From Deltaproteobacteria bacterium (GTDB lineage Bacteria > Desulfobacterota > Syntrophobacteria > BM002), in the NCBI GenBank assembly GCA_022340745.1, contig JAJDNL010000211.1:1-41494 (forward strand): a DNA stretch of 41,494 bases, written 5' to 3'. Of the stretch, positions 9,582-18,354 are shown one piece after another (the stretch's first letter is position 1; each line of letters opens with the position of its first letter). Under the pieces are notes generated by a model, which worked only from the letters and a program-made list of their open reading frames with translations, did no database searches and was not told where the DNA came from. Made by a program: the position numbers and the translations under genes.

Positions 9582-10010
9582 ATGCCAGTACGAAGTGCAG
9601 AAGCCGAATGGAAAGGGAGTCTAAGTCGCGGTTCCGGACAAATGAAGTTGGGCAGCGGAGCTTGTGAAGGGTCGTATAGCTTCCCTTCCCGCTTCGAGGA
9701 TGGACCGGGCAGCAACCCCGAGGAACTCATAGGCGCGGCCCATGCCGGCTGTTTCTCCATGGCCCTGTCCCATATGCTGTCCGAGGCTGGTCACATACCA
9801 GACGTGGTCCACACCACCGCCAAGGTACATATCGACAAGGTGGATGACGGTTTTAAAATCACCACCATCGAACTGCAGACGGAAGGCAAGGTACCCGGGC
9901 TTGACGAGAAGACTTTCCAGGACAAGGCAGAGGCCGCCAAAGAAGGATGCCCCGTTTCCCAGGCCCTAGCCGGCACAGAGATCAGGCTAAAAGCCAAACT
10001 GCTGACCTAG
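9582..10010 (+). CDS. OsmC/Ohr-family peroxiredoxin-like protein
   Basis: A 142-residue protein of the OsmC family, which reduces organic hydroperoxides with two reactive cysteines. C57 (HAGCFSMAL) and C123 (EGCPVSQAL) are in the expected places, and NPEEL (45-49) before the first Cys is the usual OsmC signature. Length fits the OsmC rather than the Ohr subgroup. A strong GAGGAGG precedes the ATG. The gene follows the MshC-like cysteine ligase by about 140 bp on the same strand, so a thiol-linked stress role is plausible but not proven. Confidence 0.92.
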   Translation: MPVRSAEAEWKGSLSRGSGQMKLGSGACEGSYSFPSRFEDGPGSNPEELIGAAHAGCFSMALSHMLSEAGHIPDVVHTTAKVHIDKVDDGFKITTIELQTEGKVPGLDEKTFQDKAEAAKEGCPVSQALAGTEIRLKAKLLT

Positions 10011-10229
10011 CGTCCATGGTCCATTGTCCGTCTGCATTAGAGATGGTCCCAATCATGAACAAGTTCAACGGGAAGAGAAACAGGAGGCTTTTAAGCAGAC
10101 AAGAATTTACTCGAGGAGCACTTTGTGAGAGTATTGGAATACGAAAACACAAGGGCCAATAATAGCATGACTCGCGGCAAGGCCAGCGTCTCTATCGAAG
10201 CTATTAGAGAGTAGCTAAGGACAACAAAC

Positions 10230-11816
10230 ATGAGCGCCGAAACCTTCACCCAAACAGATGATGAACAGATAAAGCGGCTGGGAATAAGTAAAGCTGAAGT
10301 GGAAAGGCAGCTGCGCATATTCAGAAAAGGAGTGCAGCCCGTACAGTTAGTGAAACCTTGCACTGTGGGTGACGGCATCGAACGGCTCGAATCGGAGCAG
10401 AAAGCAGATTTGGTGTCGCGTTGGCAGGCAGCGGCAGCCGAAGGGAGACTTGGTGAGTTTGTGCCGGCGTCAGGGGCGGCCACTCGCATGTTTGCCTTCA
10501 TGCATCGTGTTCGAAAAGAGCTGCCCCGGATCACCCGGGCAGATATCGAGACCGGGACGGCAAGAGAAGACGGCGGCTATCAAGACTTTCAGAAGTTCAT
10601 TGCTTCCCTGGATCGTTTCGCCTTTGTTGAACCCCTGCGGAAGGTAATGGCGGAATCGTCAATTTCTCTCGATGAAAGGTTGGCTTCCGGAGAATACACC
10701 GAGATCGTGGACTTTCTTCTGCAGCCCAAAGGGCTGGATTACGACTCTCTGCCCAAAGCGCTTATCCCCTTTCACCGGTATCCGGATCACCTCCGTACTC
10801 CCGTGGAAGAGCACCTGGTGGAGGTAACTCATACAGTAGCGGATGGCGGCCGACACTGTCGTCTCCATTTTACCGTTGCTCCGGAAATCGAGCAGGCAGT
10901 AGTGAAACATGGACGCCAAGCAGCGATCAAGTACGGTGATCAGCTTGACGTCCACTATGAACTCACCTTTTCCCTCCAAAGTCCCGCCACCAATACCGTG
11001 GCAGTAGACCTGGACAACCGTCCTTTTCGGCGGGATGACGGCAGCCTTCTTTTTCGTCCCGGAGGTCACGGTGCCTTACTGGAAAATTTGGACCAGCTCC
11101 GTGGCGATGTTGTCTTTATCAAAAATATTGACAACGTGGTAACCGACAGTCAGCGGGAACTAGTTGTTCGCTACCAGAGAGTTCTGGCCGGAAAACTCCT
11201 GGAACTCCAGGACAGGTTGTTCCACTATCTCAAACTGCTGAGTATCGGCCCAGTGACGGTTGGCGAGGAGGAGAAAATCATGAACTTCGCCAGCAAGGAT
11301 CTCAAGGCGATATCGAAGGAAGAATTCTCCAGCCTCACCGAGGAAGAAAGATTATCGCGAATCTTTCAGGCCCTGAACAGGCCCCTGAGGGTGTGCGGCA
11401 TGGTGATTAATCAAGGGGAGCCCGGGGGTGGTCCTTTTTGGGTGCGGGAACCGTCGGGCAAGCTGTCCCTTCAGATTGTAGAAGGTTCCCAAGTAGATGA
11501 TAGTTCCCCCGAGCAGCAAGATATTTTTGCATCTTCAACCCATTTTAGCCCGGTTAACCTGGTGTGCGGACTCCGCGATTTTCAAGGGCGACCCTTCGAG
11601 CTCTCCGACTATATGGATCCGCAGGCGGTATTCATTGCTCGCAAAACCGAGGAAGGCCGCGATCTTAAGGCTTTGGAACGACCTGGATTGTGGAACGGGG
11701 GCATGGCTCACTGGAATACTGTTTTTGTGGAGATACCCGAGGAGACATTCAACCCGGTCAAGACGATCAATGACCTCTTGCGAGGTGGGCATCAAGTGAG
11801 CGACAAGGCTAAATAG
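10230..11816 (+). CDS. DUF4301 family protein
   Basis: A 528-residue soluble protein. FVPASGAATRMFAFMH (about 76-91) and the later FRPGGHGALLENLDQL...VFIKNIDNV blocks are characteristic of DUF4301, whose layout is reminiscent of sugar-phosphate nucleotidyltransferases. The activity of the family is, to my knowledge, not established. The N-terminal KRLGISKAEVERQL segment looks like the family start. The stop TAG (11814-11816) is the first triplet of a sequence matching the terminal repeat of element B. No operon partner is obvious; 219 bp separate it from the OsmC-like gene. Confidence 0.8.
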   Translation: MSAETFTQTDDEQIKRLGISKAEVERQLRIFRKGVQPVQLVKPCTVGDGIERLESEQKADLVSRWQAAAAEGRLGEFVPASGAATRMFAFMHRVRKELPRITRADIETGTAREDGGYQDFQKFIASLDRFAFVEPLRKVMAESSISLDERLASGEYTEIVDFLLQPKGLDYDSLPKALIPFHRYPDHLRTPVEEHLVEVTHTVADGGRHCRLHFTVAPEIEQAVVKHGRQAAIKYGDQLDVHYELTFSLQSPATNTVAVDLDNRPFRRDDGSLLFRPGGHGALLENLDQLRGDVVFIKNIDNVVTDSQRELVVRYQRVLAGKLLELQDRLFHYLKLLSIGPVTVGEEEKIMNFASKDLKAISKEEFSSLTEEERLSRIFQALNRPLRVCGMVINQGEPGGGPFWVREPSGKLSLQIVEGSQVDDSSPEQQDIFASSTHFSPVNLVCGLRDFQGRPFELSDYMDPQAVFIARKTEEGRDLKALERPGLWNGGMAHWNTVFVEIPEETFNPVKTINDLLRGGHQVSDKAK

Positions 11817-11837
11817 CCAGGATATTTCATGAATTGG
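11814..11837 (+). repeat. Solitary terminal-repeat sequence of element B
   Basis: TAGCCAGGATATTTCATGAA plus TTGG differs at only three of 24 positions from the right end of element B at 31853-31876 read on the minus strand. The opposite element end is not recognisable in the following 240 bp, so this is either a remnant or a separate conserved motif. It begins with the stop codon of the DUF4301 gene. Confidence 0.55.
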
Positions 11838-12075
11838 TTCCTGCCGATCGTATTATATTCTGTGCGAATAATCCCCTCTGTTTTGCACCCTCCCATTCTG
11901 AACGTATGGCTTCCTCAACAGCGCTGCGGTGAATACTCCACCTCAACACTGCCATATACAGTCAAGACCTGATTCGTTCGCGGGCTCTTAGCCTATAAGA
12001 TAGATGTTATTCCATCACGAGTCTGATCGGAGAGTAAAAACGTGCTGCACATTGTTGCTGGCAGGGGGCGAAAGC

Positions 12076-12270
12076 ATGACTGATGAGCCAATGAGAACAA
12101 CCTCAGAACTGAGATGTCCATTTCTGGATTGCAAGAGTAAAAAAGTTGCCACCGTGGGATATGGCAAGCATGTCCCCTCATCAGACAAGTCAGAACAAGA
12201 TTTTAATGAACGTCTATTCCAATGTCAGGAGTGTGAGAGAAAATTTCTCTACAGTGGAGATCTATCCTAA
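12076..12270 (+). CDS. Small zinc-ribbon protein
   Basis: A 64-residue protein with C-x4-C (CPFLDC) and C-x2-C (CQEC) pairs spaced like a treble-clef or zinc ribbon, ending KFLYSGDLS. It likely binds one zinc ion; no partner is known. The chosen ATG follows AGGGGG. An upstream in-frame ATG at 12004 would add 24 residues of unlikely composition. It lies directly ahead of the coiled-coil gene, and the two may be co-transcribed. Confidence 0.65.
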   Translation: MTDEPMRTTSELRCPFLDCKSKKVATVGYGKHVPSSDKSEQDFNERLFQCQECERKFLYSGDLS

Positions 12271-12303
12271 AATAACAACGGTTACCTAAGGAGGAGAGTA
12301 ACC

Positions 12304-12699
12304 ATGGAAAAAAAGGAAGCGTACAGGAATAAACTAGAAGCACAAATGAGAGAATGGAGCGCTAAAATCGATTTACTGAAAGCCAGGGCTGATCAAGCCG
12401 AAGCTGAGGCCAAAATCGAGTATAACAAGCGGATCGAGGACCTCCGACAGAAAAAGGAAGCCTTGAAGGCAAAGCTCGATGATTTACGGAACGCAAGCGA
12501 CGCCGCGAGCTGCCAGTTGCTTGCTGCCTGCTGTATTCTGTATTCTGTCCTCTGGCCTCTGGCCTCTCACCTCGTCTCGCCAATAAGGGCCAAAGCGATT
12601 TCGCGTAAATCCAGTGGCCTAAGAAGTGGTTTTTCGATTACTGCAGATTTCGGCATGAGGATAAATCCGCGCGTTTCTTCTGTACCCGGACCGCCGTGA
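12304..12699 (+). CDS. Coiled-coil protein, C-terminus replaced by repeat and antisense sequence
   Basis: The open frame codes 131 residues, but only the first 65-70 look native. MEKKEAYRNKLEAQMREWS through LRNASDA is a charged heptad-rich coiled coil, homologous to the protein at 21287-21574. From about residue 70 the frame runs into the word repeat at 12520-12566 (TATTCTG twice, CTCTGGC twice) and then into the antisense of the phosphatase-fold gene. The relative continues with another coiled-coil stretch, so this copy has most likely lost its 3' part. A strong GGAGGAG precedes the ATG. Whether the truncated protein is made is unknown. Confidence 0.6.
   Translation: MEKKEAYRNKLEAQMREWSAKIDLLKARADQAEAEAKIEYNKRIEDLRQKKEALKAKLDDLRNASDAASCQLLAACCILYSVLWPLASHLVSPIRAKAISRKSSGLRSGFSITADFGMRINPRVSSVPGPP
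12520..12569. repeat. Word-like repeat joining the coiled-coil gene to the phosphatase-fold gene
   Basis: Contains TGTATTC twice and CCTCTGG twice in tandem. On the minus strand it starts exactly with the TGA stop (12567-12569) of the phosphatase-fold gene; on the plus strand it lies inside the truncated coiled-coil frame. Confidence 0.55.
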
Positions 12700-14195
12700 G
12701 CACCGTTTTCGATTGGAAAAGTCACGGGCTTTTCCCCCGGCCTCCACCCTGAAATAACAAAATCCCCCGAGTCCTGATGCCGGCAGAGTCGAGCCAGGTC
12801 TTCGGCAACGACATCGAGAAAAGGGTGATCGCGTCCCAGTATCTGTTCCCTATTCTCATATAGATCAAAGGGCCCCGCACCGTTGAAGGCCATTACCGAA
12901 TCGCCGCGATCATACAATACAAGGGGTATCTGTGCCTTCTTAACCAGCTTTACCGCATAGCGTTCCTTTTCTTTGTTGGAAATTCTTGTCGGCATGTATA
13001 TGTGGCCCAACGGACCCATGGCCGCAACCTTTATTTCTTGTATTGGACCCTGGCCAACTGCCTCACTGCGGAGCCGTGTTGCTCCCTTACGGATGATACC
13101 TCTCCTGCGCCGTTTCAGGATTACGCCTGTCGGAGAGCTGTGGCTCGTATCAAAAGACAGGTTTGACATGGTGCCCTTGGAAAACACTTCTGCAATGGCT
13201 GTGTTCACTGCTATGCCATGGATTAATTCATAACTTGCACAGTCTTCCTGACCATGGTCGGAATGGAAAATTATCTGATATGTGCGGTATTCTGAGCGAA
13301 GGGCTGCACGGTATATATCTTTTACGGCGCCGTCTATGCCCTGCAAGGTCCAGTGTGCAAATGCTGAAGAGGGGCCCCTGCGATGGGCCTGTTCATCATA
13401 GCCGATAAAGTCAGCATGAATCACAGGCACCCCGCGGAGGGCGTCAATTTTCAGCCGAGTTCGGATCAGTTCTCTCAAAACGATACAGATGCCGACCCGG
13501 GTGGGGACAAATTTCAGTTCCTTGAAAAAGTTTTTTCTCTCCACAATGCCACTGAAAAAATCCACAAGGGCCAGTCCCAGCTCGATGAAGACAAGCCCGA
13601 AAATTCGCAAAAATTTGCCCACGTGAGAGAGGAACACCATGAGAACCTTGATTGGATTGGCAGCCTTCAGGAAAGACTCAAGATTCAGAGTTTGGGCACA
13701 ATATCGGGCTTCGGTGGCACCACCTGCAAAGACGTTTCCATATGAGGTCCCGCCTTTAAGTAGTCCCTTGTGTTCTGTCTCAAGGACTTCAGCTACACGG
13801 TTTACGCAGCGAGGATGGTACATGATACAGTTCTCACCACTTTGCCTTCTATAGAACTGAAAGGCGGGAACGGCCGTTTTCATCCCAAAGAAAAGCTCAG
13901 CCTGCACAGCAGGAGTGGCTGACGGCATGCCGGAGTAGAAGGGTTTCAGAGTAAACTCCCGGCTTGCCAGTAACTGCCCAAGGAAGGGGAGACGATTTTT
14001 CTCCAGCGCTTTTTCAAACTCACTGTATGACAACCCGTCGATCTGGATCAAAATGAGCCCGGGCTCTGTAGAAGCGTGCTCGGGAAGAGGCAAATTGAGA
14101 AGCCTAATAACCCACTCACTGCGGCTGATCTTTCTGCGAAGCTTAAGGAGAGAATTTTTGACACGGCTATTCAAGCGGCACCTGTGTGCTGTCAT
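12567..14195 (-). CDS. Alkaline-phosphatase-fold phosphodiesterase/phosphatase
   Basis: A 542-residue protein with metal-binding motifs of the nucleotide pyrophosphatase/phosphodiesterase branch of the alkaline phosphatase superfamily: D in LILIQIDGLSY (about 53), Thr nucleophile in GMPSATPAV (about 93), HADFIGYDEQAHRRG (about 260), HSDHGQ (about 313) and NGAHGG near the C-terminus. A hydrophobic stretch at about 185-215 could be a membrane helix. It is downstream of, and overlaps by 29 bp, the GT4 glycosyltransferase gene, so translational coupling is likely. The substrate may be a phosphate ester on a glycan or lipid. Its stop codon abuts a word repeat. Confidence 0.82.
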   Translation of the reverse strand: MTAHRCRLNSRVKNSLLKLRRKISRSEWVIRLLNLPLPEHASTEPGLILIQIDGLSYSEFEKALEKNRLPFLGQLLASREFTLKPFYSGMPSATPAVQAELFFGMKTAVPAFQFYRRQSGENCIMYHPRCVNRVAEVLETEHKGLLKGGTSYGNVFAGGATEARYCAQTLNLESFLKAANPIKVLMVFLSHVGKFLRIFGLVFIELGLALVDFFSGIVERKNFFKELKFVPTRVGICIVLRELIRTRLKIDALRGVPVIHADFIGYDEQAHRRGPSSAFAHWTLQGIDGAVKDIYRAALRSEYRTYQIIFHSDHGQEDCASYELIHGIAVNTAIAEVFSKGTMSNLSFDTSHSSPTGVILKRRRRGIIRKGATRLRSEAVGQGPIQEIKVAAMGPLGHIYMPTRISNKEKERYAVKLVKKAQIPLVLYDRGDSVMAFNGAGPFDLYENREQILGRDHPFLDVVAEDLARLCRHQDSGDFVISGWRPGEKPVTFPIENGAHGGPGTEETRGFILMPKSAVIEKPLLRPLDLREIALALIGETR

Positions 14196-15465
14196 CCTCC
14201 TTGATTAACTTTGTGGCGGCTTTTGTCTTTTCTGAGATCAACTCCCACTCAGCCTTTAGCCTTCTCATTAGAGTGTCAAAAGGGATGAGCTCATGAGTTC
14301 TATGGTCCGTTCCGTGACCAAGGATCGATTGGTAAAGGTGGACCAGTCTATCCGCAGACCTTGCGCGGGAGAAACGATTTGCCGTCTTCAACGCTTCCCT
14401 TTGCCACGCTTCTGCGCGGGTGGCATCTTCGGTGAATTCACGAATAGCCTGGACAAAAGAACGCCGTGAGGCGTTCTCGGAAAGCAAGCGCCCGTTGCGC
14501 CCGTCTTCCACGACCTCTCGAGCTCCTGAGGCATCGAGAGCGATTACCGGTGTACCGGCAGCCATGGCTTCAGTCAGGACCATGCCCTGGGTTTCGGATT
14601 TGGAGCTGAAAACAAAGAGGTCCATGGCCTGGTACACATGGGCCAGGTCCTGGCCGGTGACTGTTCCCAACATCCGTAACTGGTCACTCAGAGCTCTATC
14701 GGCAAAGATCCTTTTAATTTCGCTCCCACTAGGACCACTGCCACCTACGACGAAGAACGCTTCACGGTTGCTCCCCAAAAACAGCGCTACCGCTTCGGCC
14801 AGATAGGTGAGGTTCTTTTCCGGTGCCAGTCGCCCTAAATGGCCAATGACCAGAGCATGCTGGGGAATTCCATGAGCTTGACGGATTTTCTCTCCCCTCC
14901 CTTTACTGAAAAACTGGATGTCTACCCCGGTGGGAATATCTTCAATTGGTTTTTCAACCCCGCGCTTGCGGAGCAAGCGACCAACACTGAGGCTGGGTGC
15001 CACCACTTTGGCGCAAAGATTGGCATACTCGGTAGAGAGTTTAATGACAAAGTGTTGCAGGGTTTCGGAATCCAGAGGGACGTAGTGGGTGTATTGCTCG
15101 TACAGGGTGTGATGGGTGAAAACCAGTGGCAGGCCACGTGTTCGGGCCGTCCGGATGGCTGCGTCTCCCAGCAAATAGGGATGGTGGCTGTGAATGACGT
15201 CAGGTGAAAACTGATCTATTTTGTGGTTGATAATGAATGGTATAGGAATGCGAAGGGAAAAGTCGCTGCCGTTGAAGTTCTGGATGGCGGGTAATCGCAG
15301 CACCTCGTACTGTACCCCTGTAGGGTCTGTATGCTCATGAAAGGTGGGGGCAATAACGAGAACCTTGTGACCCAGGCGACAGAGATCCTCCGCAAAAATC
15401 GCCACAGAGCGCGCCACCCCACCGACGTGGGGAAGGTAAGTATTGGTGAACATGCAGATATTCAT
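14167..15465 (-). CDS. GT4-family glycosyltransferase
   Basis: A 432-residue GT-B enzyme that should transfer a sugar from a nucleotide donor on the cytoplasmic side. The N-terminus NICMFTNTYLPHVGGVARSV carries the Gly-rich acceptor loop; HSHHPYLLGDAA is near residue 95. The C-terminal domain has GRLAPEKN and the retaining E-x7-E region in SKSETQGMVLTEAMAAG. The sequence resembles bacterial glycolipid mannosyl- or glucosyltransferases. It lies between the glycosidase and phosphatase-fold genes on the same strand, which favours a shared glycan pathway. The last 30 residues extend into the downstream gene overlap. Confidence 0.93.
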   Translation of the reverse strand: MNICMFTNTYLPHVGGVARSVAIFAEDLCRLGHKVLVIAPTFHEHTDPTGVQYEVLRLPAIQNFNGSDFSLRIPIPFIINHKIDQFSPDVIHSHHPYLLGDAAIRTARTRGLPLVFTHHTLYEQYTHYVPLDSETLQHFVIKLSTEYANLCAKVVAPSLSVGRLLRKRGVEKPIEDIPTGVDIQFFSKGRGEKIRQAHGIPQHALVIGHLGRLAPEKNLTYLAEAVALFLGSNREAFFVVGGSGPSGSEIKRIFADRALSDQLRMLGTVTGQDLAHVYQAMDLFVFSSKSETQGMVLTEAMAAGTPVIALDASGAREVVEDGRNGRLLSENASRRSFVQAIREFTEDATRAEAWQREALKTANRFSRARSADRLVHLYQSILGHGTDHRTHELIPFDTLMRRLKAEWELISEKTKAATKLIKEDDSTQVPLE

Positions 15466-15621
15466 GGAATCAAGTCCTGTTCAAGGTCCGTGGTGAGTTG
15501 TCCGTCGTCCATTGCGAGGAGGCATAGAGCATCGGGCAAGTCAGTTCGTCAATGAGATAATGACTCAATGACGCCGGAGGCAATTGACTCATGACCTCCT
15601 GCCAGCTAAAGCCTCACGTTT

Positions 15622-17874
15622 CTACAACGGTTCCAGCCGATATGATCCGCTGACACCCGGTATCGTCTGCTGCTGGTAGCCCGGCACCTTGATCTCCACC
15701 TCCGGTGCTTTATCAAACCAGGAGGCATCCACTCGCAGCGCCGCTTCGTCTCCTTCATGGCGCAGACTTACACTCACCCCACCGTAAGGAGTGAGGGTAG
15801 GTCCAAAACTGAGTTCTTCACCCGATTCCAACCATTCGGGGAAAACTCCGGATCCCAGTATGAGTCTGTCTCCCTCCTCCCGGACGAAGAGATTACGCAT
15901 CATCATAATCCACTCAGCAGCGGCCCAGCCGTGCTGGCCGTCTCCCATACAGCCTCCCCCGGTAATGGGATGGATTGCCTCCGGCCACTGACCGGTGGGC
16001 GATGCCAGTTCCGCCACGCTTTCGATCAGTGCTCTATAACGTGAGTCATTGTATCTAAGTAGTGATTGGGCAATGGATAACGTCAGATAGGCGTTGATCC
16101 CTGAGTGGATCATGTCCTGAAAGAAACCACCGGAGTGAAAACAATGTTCCATGAGAAAATCGATGGTACGTGTGATTTTCGGCTCATATGGCCCTGTGAG
16201 TTGTAAGGGATAATCTGCCACTAGCGAACCGATGGCACCGGCATCCAAGCGCCGGTTTGGCGACGCGGGAATGCCACCACGGCTTCTTCTTTCTGGTATC
16301 GCCTCAATACTGGCAAAAACCGTCCTCTCGAAATCGGAGGCAAGATCCTCGATCTCTCCTTTCTTTGATTGAGAATAAAATTTGCCCGCAAGGCGGGCAG
16401 CACCTTTAAGACCGGCAATAGCCCAGAAATCATCCCAGTAATAGTAATCGTTAGGGCCGAAATGTTCTGCGCTGAAACCGGCAGGGAGAAGTCCAGGGTG
16501 CTGCGCACCTTTTTTCTTGCTACCCCTTTTCTTTCTGATCCAGTTCACTCCCTGGATAACTGCTTTCATCCAGCTCTCATCGAGGTTGTGTCTGGTGAGT
16601 TGATGGAACCTGTCAAATATCCAGAGCACCTGCCCGTTTGAATCCCATTCTCCCTTCTGGGATTGAAAGTAGCCGGAGCGCTTTTGCCTGGTGAGAAAGG
16701 TGGCCAGCAACCGATGGCATCTATCAGAAAACCCGAGTGCCAACAGTCCGTTGATCATCAAGCAAGCGTCCCGAAACCAGAAGCGTTTGTAGGTGTACGG
16801 ACCCGGAACTACATCGTCCGCTGAGAGGAGAACCAGGGATCTCACCGCTGCGTCGAAAAGAAATTGGATTTTGCCATCCGGTATATTCAGGGTTGCAGTC
16901 TCGGCCACACAGGATGTCCAGGTCTGTGGTGGCTGGACAATAGTATTGACTTTTCGATGCATTTTCCGCTCTAGCGGTATACGTATTTCGATCTCTTTAT
17001 CATCGTTGCTGAGCAGGGGAAAAAGAGCAGCAGCAGTGGCCATGCCCACTACACAGCTGACTCGGCGTTCTGATTCAGTCCGGTCCACTTTGTGGATAAC
17101 GTCTCCATCATCGTAGGTGGAGAAAACCACGCGCTCAGGACGTTCGCTCATCTCTACCGGGATTTCGTTGTCCACCAGCAGCCCGGGTTGTCGTGGTACA
17201 AAGGCTATCTCCTCAATAAATTGAATTCCTTCCGGATTGTAGGGACGTATTGAAACTGCCATCCATCCCTCGTCCTGCCCTCTTCCCGTGATCCCTAGAC
17301 TCAGATAGGGATCGGTCCCTTCCATTTCTACTGCTGCCGTGGCCTCAAGTTTCTGCTCATTCGAGTGACACTGTGTTCTTACCAGCAGATTGGGTGAGAA
17401 TTCCAGCCGTTGTTTTACCTCCGGCAGTCGAGAAGGAAGCAGCATGTTCCCACTCTTGGAGATAACCCAAAAGTCGAGGGACCAGCCGTCATGGAAAGGT
17501 GTAACCAACCCGCGTGGATCGACAATCGGGTAAACAGGTAAATCAGGTTGGCCGACGGCAGTCCAGTTTCGGTGCGTCAGATTTACGTGACTAAAAGAAA
17601 AGGCCCTGGGAATGAATGAAGGATCGTCTGGATTGAACTGTTTCTCCACCCAGTAAGGCCAGACCCAATCAAGGTTGTGCTGTATTGCCTTGGTGTTTAT
17701 GAGTCCTCGGGCGTGAAATATGATCCCGGCCCGCAATAATTCTATTGGCTCCTGCACCTCCGAAGGTTGGGCAAAGCGACGCAATCTGGCCAAAAGGGAA
17801 ACCGGGTCGATAACGCCGTAAGAACGTGCGGCCCGCTTGAGAAGGAATCTCCATGGTATCCAGCGTGTGATCAT
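15622..17874 (-). CDS. Six-hairpin glycosidase (glucoamylase/debranching-like)
   Basis: A 750-residue protein with a beta-rich N-terminal half and an (alpha/alpha)6-barrel C-terminal half. YKRFWFRDACLMINGLLALG (about 360-380), DYYYWDDFWAIAGL, GAIGSLVADYP and PEAIHPITGGGCMGDGQHGW are typical of GH15-like and glycogen-debranching-type glucosidases. The Asp in FRDA and the Glu in WPEAIHP are candidate acid/base residues. No signal peptide is evident, so it is probably cytoplasmic. It is the first gene of a minus-strand set followed by a glycosyltransferase and a phosphatase-fold enzyme. The polymer could be glycogen, trehalose-like or an envelope glycan. Confidence 0.8.
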   Translation of the reverse strand: MITRWIPWRFLLKRAARSYGVIDPVSLLARLRRFAQPSEVQEPIELLRAGIIFHARGLINTKAIQHNLDWVWPYWVEKQFNPDDPSFIPRAFSFSHVNLTHRNWTAVGQPDLPVYPIVDPRGLVTPFHDGWSLDFWVISKSGNMLLPSRLPEVKQRLEFSPNLLVRTQCHSNEQKLEATAAVEMEGTDPYLSLGITGRGQDEGWMAVSIRPYNPEGIQFIEEIAFVPRQPGLLVDNEIPVEMSERPERVVFSTYDDGDVIHKVDRTESERRVSCVVGMATAAALFPLLSNDDKEIEIRIPLERKMHRKVNTIVQPPQTWTSCVAETATLNIPDGKIQFLFDAAVRSLVLLSADDVVPGPYTYKRFWFRDACLMINGLLALGFSDRCHRLLATFLTRQKRSGYFQSQKGEWDSNGQVLWIFDRFHQLTRHNLDESWMKAVIQGVNWIRKKRGSKKKGAQHPGLLPAGFSAEHFGPNDYYYWDDFWAIAGLKGAARLAGKFYSQSKKGEIEDLASDFERTVFASIEAIPERRSRGGIPASPNRRLDAGAIGSLVADYPLQLTGPYEPKITRTIDFLMEHCFHSGGFFQDMIHSGINAYLTLSIAQSLLRYNDSRYRALIESVAELASPTGQWPEAIHPITGGGCMGDGQHGWAAAEWIMMMRNLFVREEGDRLILGSGVFPEWLESGEELSFGPTLTPYGGVSVSLRHEGDEAALRVDASWFDKAPEVEIKVPGYQQQTIPGVSGSYRLEPL

Positions 17875-17884
17875 AGTGCCAAGT

Positions 17885-18040
17885 CCGTTGTGTCAAAGCA
17901 CAGGACATAGGGCATAGAGTCAAAATCCAGAGGTCAGAATCCAGTATTCAGATTTCAGTTATTTCGCTTGAATTTGCTGACACCTGAAGCCTACATACTG
18001 AGATCCGCAACCCCAAATTGTATATTTTACATCCCACATC
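17885..18040. repeat. Word-like repeat region upstream of the glycosidase gene
   Basis: Contains GGACATAGGGCATAGAG, CCAGAGGTCAGAATCCAGTA, TTTCAGTTATTTCG, CTGACACCTGAAGCC and ACATCCCACATCATCA, the same vocabulary as 34045-34125 and 38536-38693. The end overlaps the start of a frameshifted small minus-strand gene. Confidence 0.5.
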
Positions 18041-18041
18041 A

Positions 18042-18211
18042 TCATTCCTCAACCTCCTCTGGTGGAACTTGAATAGACAGCACCGGACAAGATGCCATTA
18101 TCTGTCCATCAAGGATAATCAAGGGTTCCCTCACAATTTCCAGCACGGCGGGGCCAATTCAATCTCAGGCAGGTCCTTGACCAAGTGTATAAGTGTCTCA
18201 GAACTTCCCAT
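18042..18211 (-). pseudogene. Frameshifted small gene (about 56 codons)
   Basis: On the minus strand an ATG with upstream TAAGGAA opens a frame reading MGSSETLIHLVKDLPEIE and then hits a stop soon after. A one-base shift near GAATTGGCCCC continues it as GPAVLEIVREPLIILDGQ and ends SIQVPPEEVEE at a double TGA. The 170-nt length is not a multiple of three, which agrees with a single indel. The combined protein looks natural (acidic, alternating hydrophobic), but I do not recognise the family. It could be a recent pseudogene, a sequencing error or programmed frameshifting. Confidence 0.5.
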
Positions 18212-18264
18212 TTAATTTTCCTTACCTATCTTTTTTCTTGACATCTACAAAGTATACCCCATTC

Positions 18265-18293
18265 TTTACAATACAAAAATTATGTATTATTCA
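18265..18293 (+). promoter_or_regulatory. Possible sigma-70-like promoter for the PLD-VTT gene
   Basis: TTTACA (18265-18270) and TATTCA (18288-18293) are 17 bases apart in an AT-rich stretch about 60 bp ahead of the start codon. The -10 match is only partial. Confidence 0.25.
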
Positions 18294-18354
18294 TCGAACA
18301 ATGTGATCAATGCTAACAACCATTTGACCCGTTTCATAGCCTCCCTTTGAGAAT

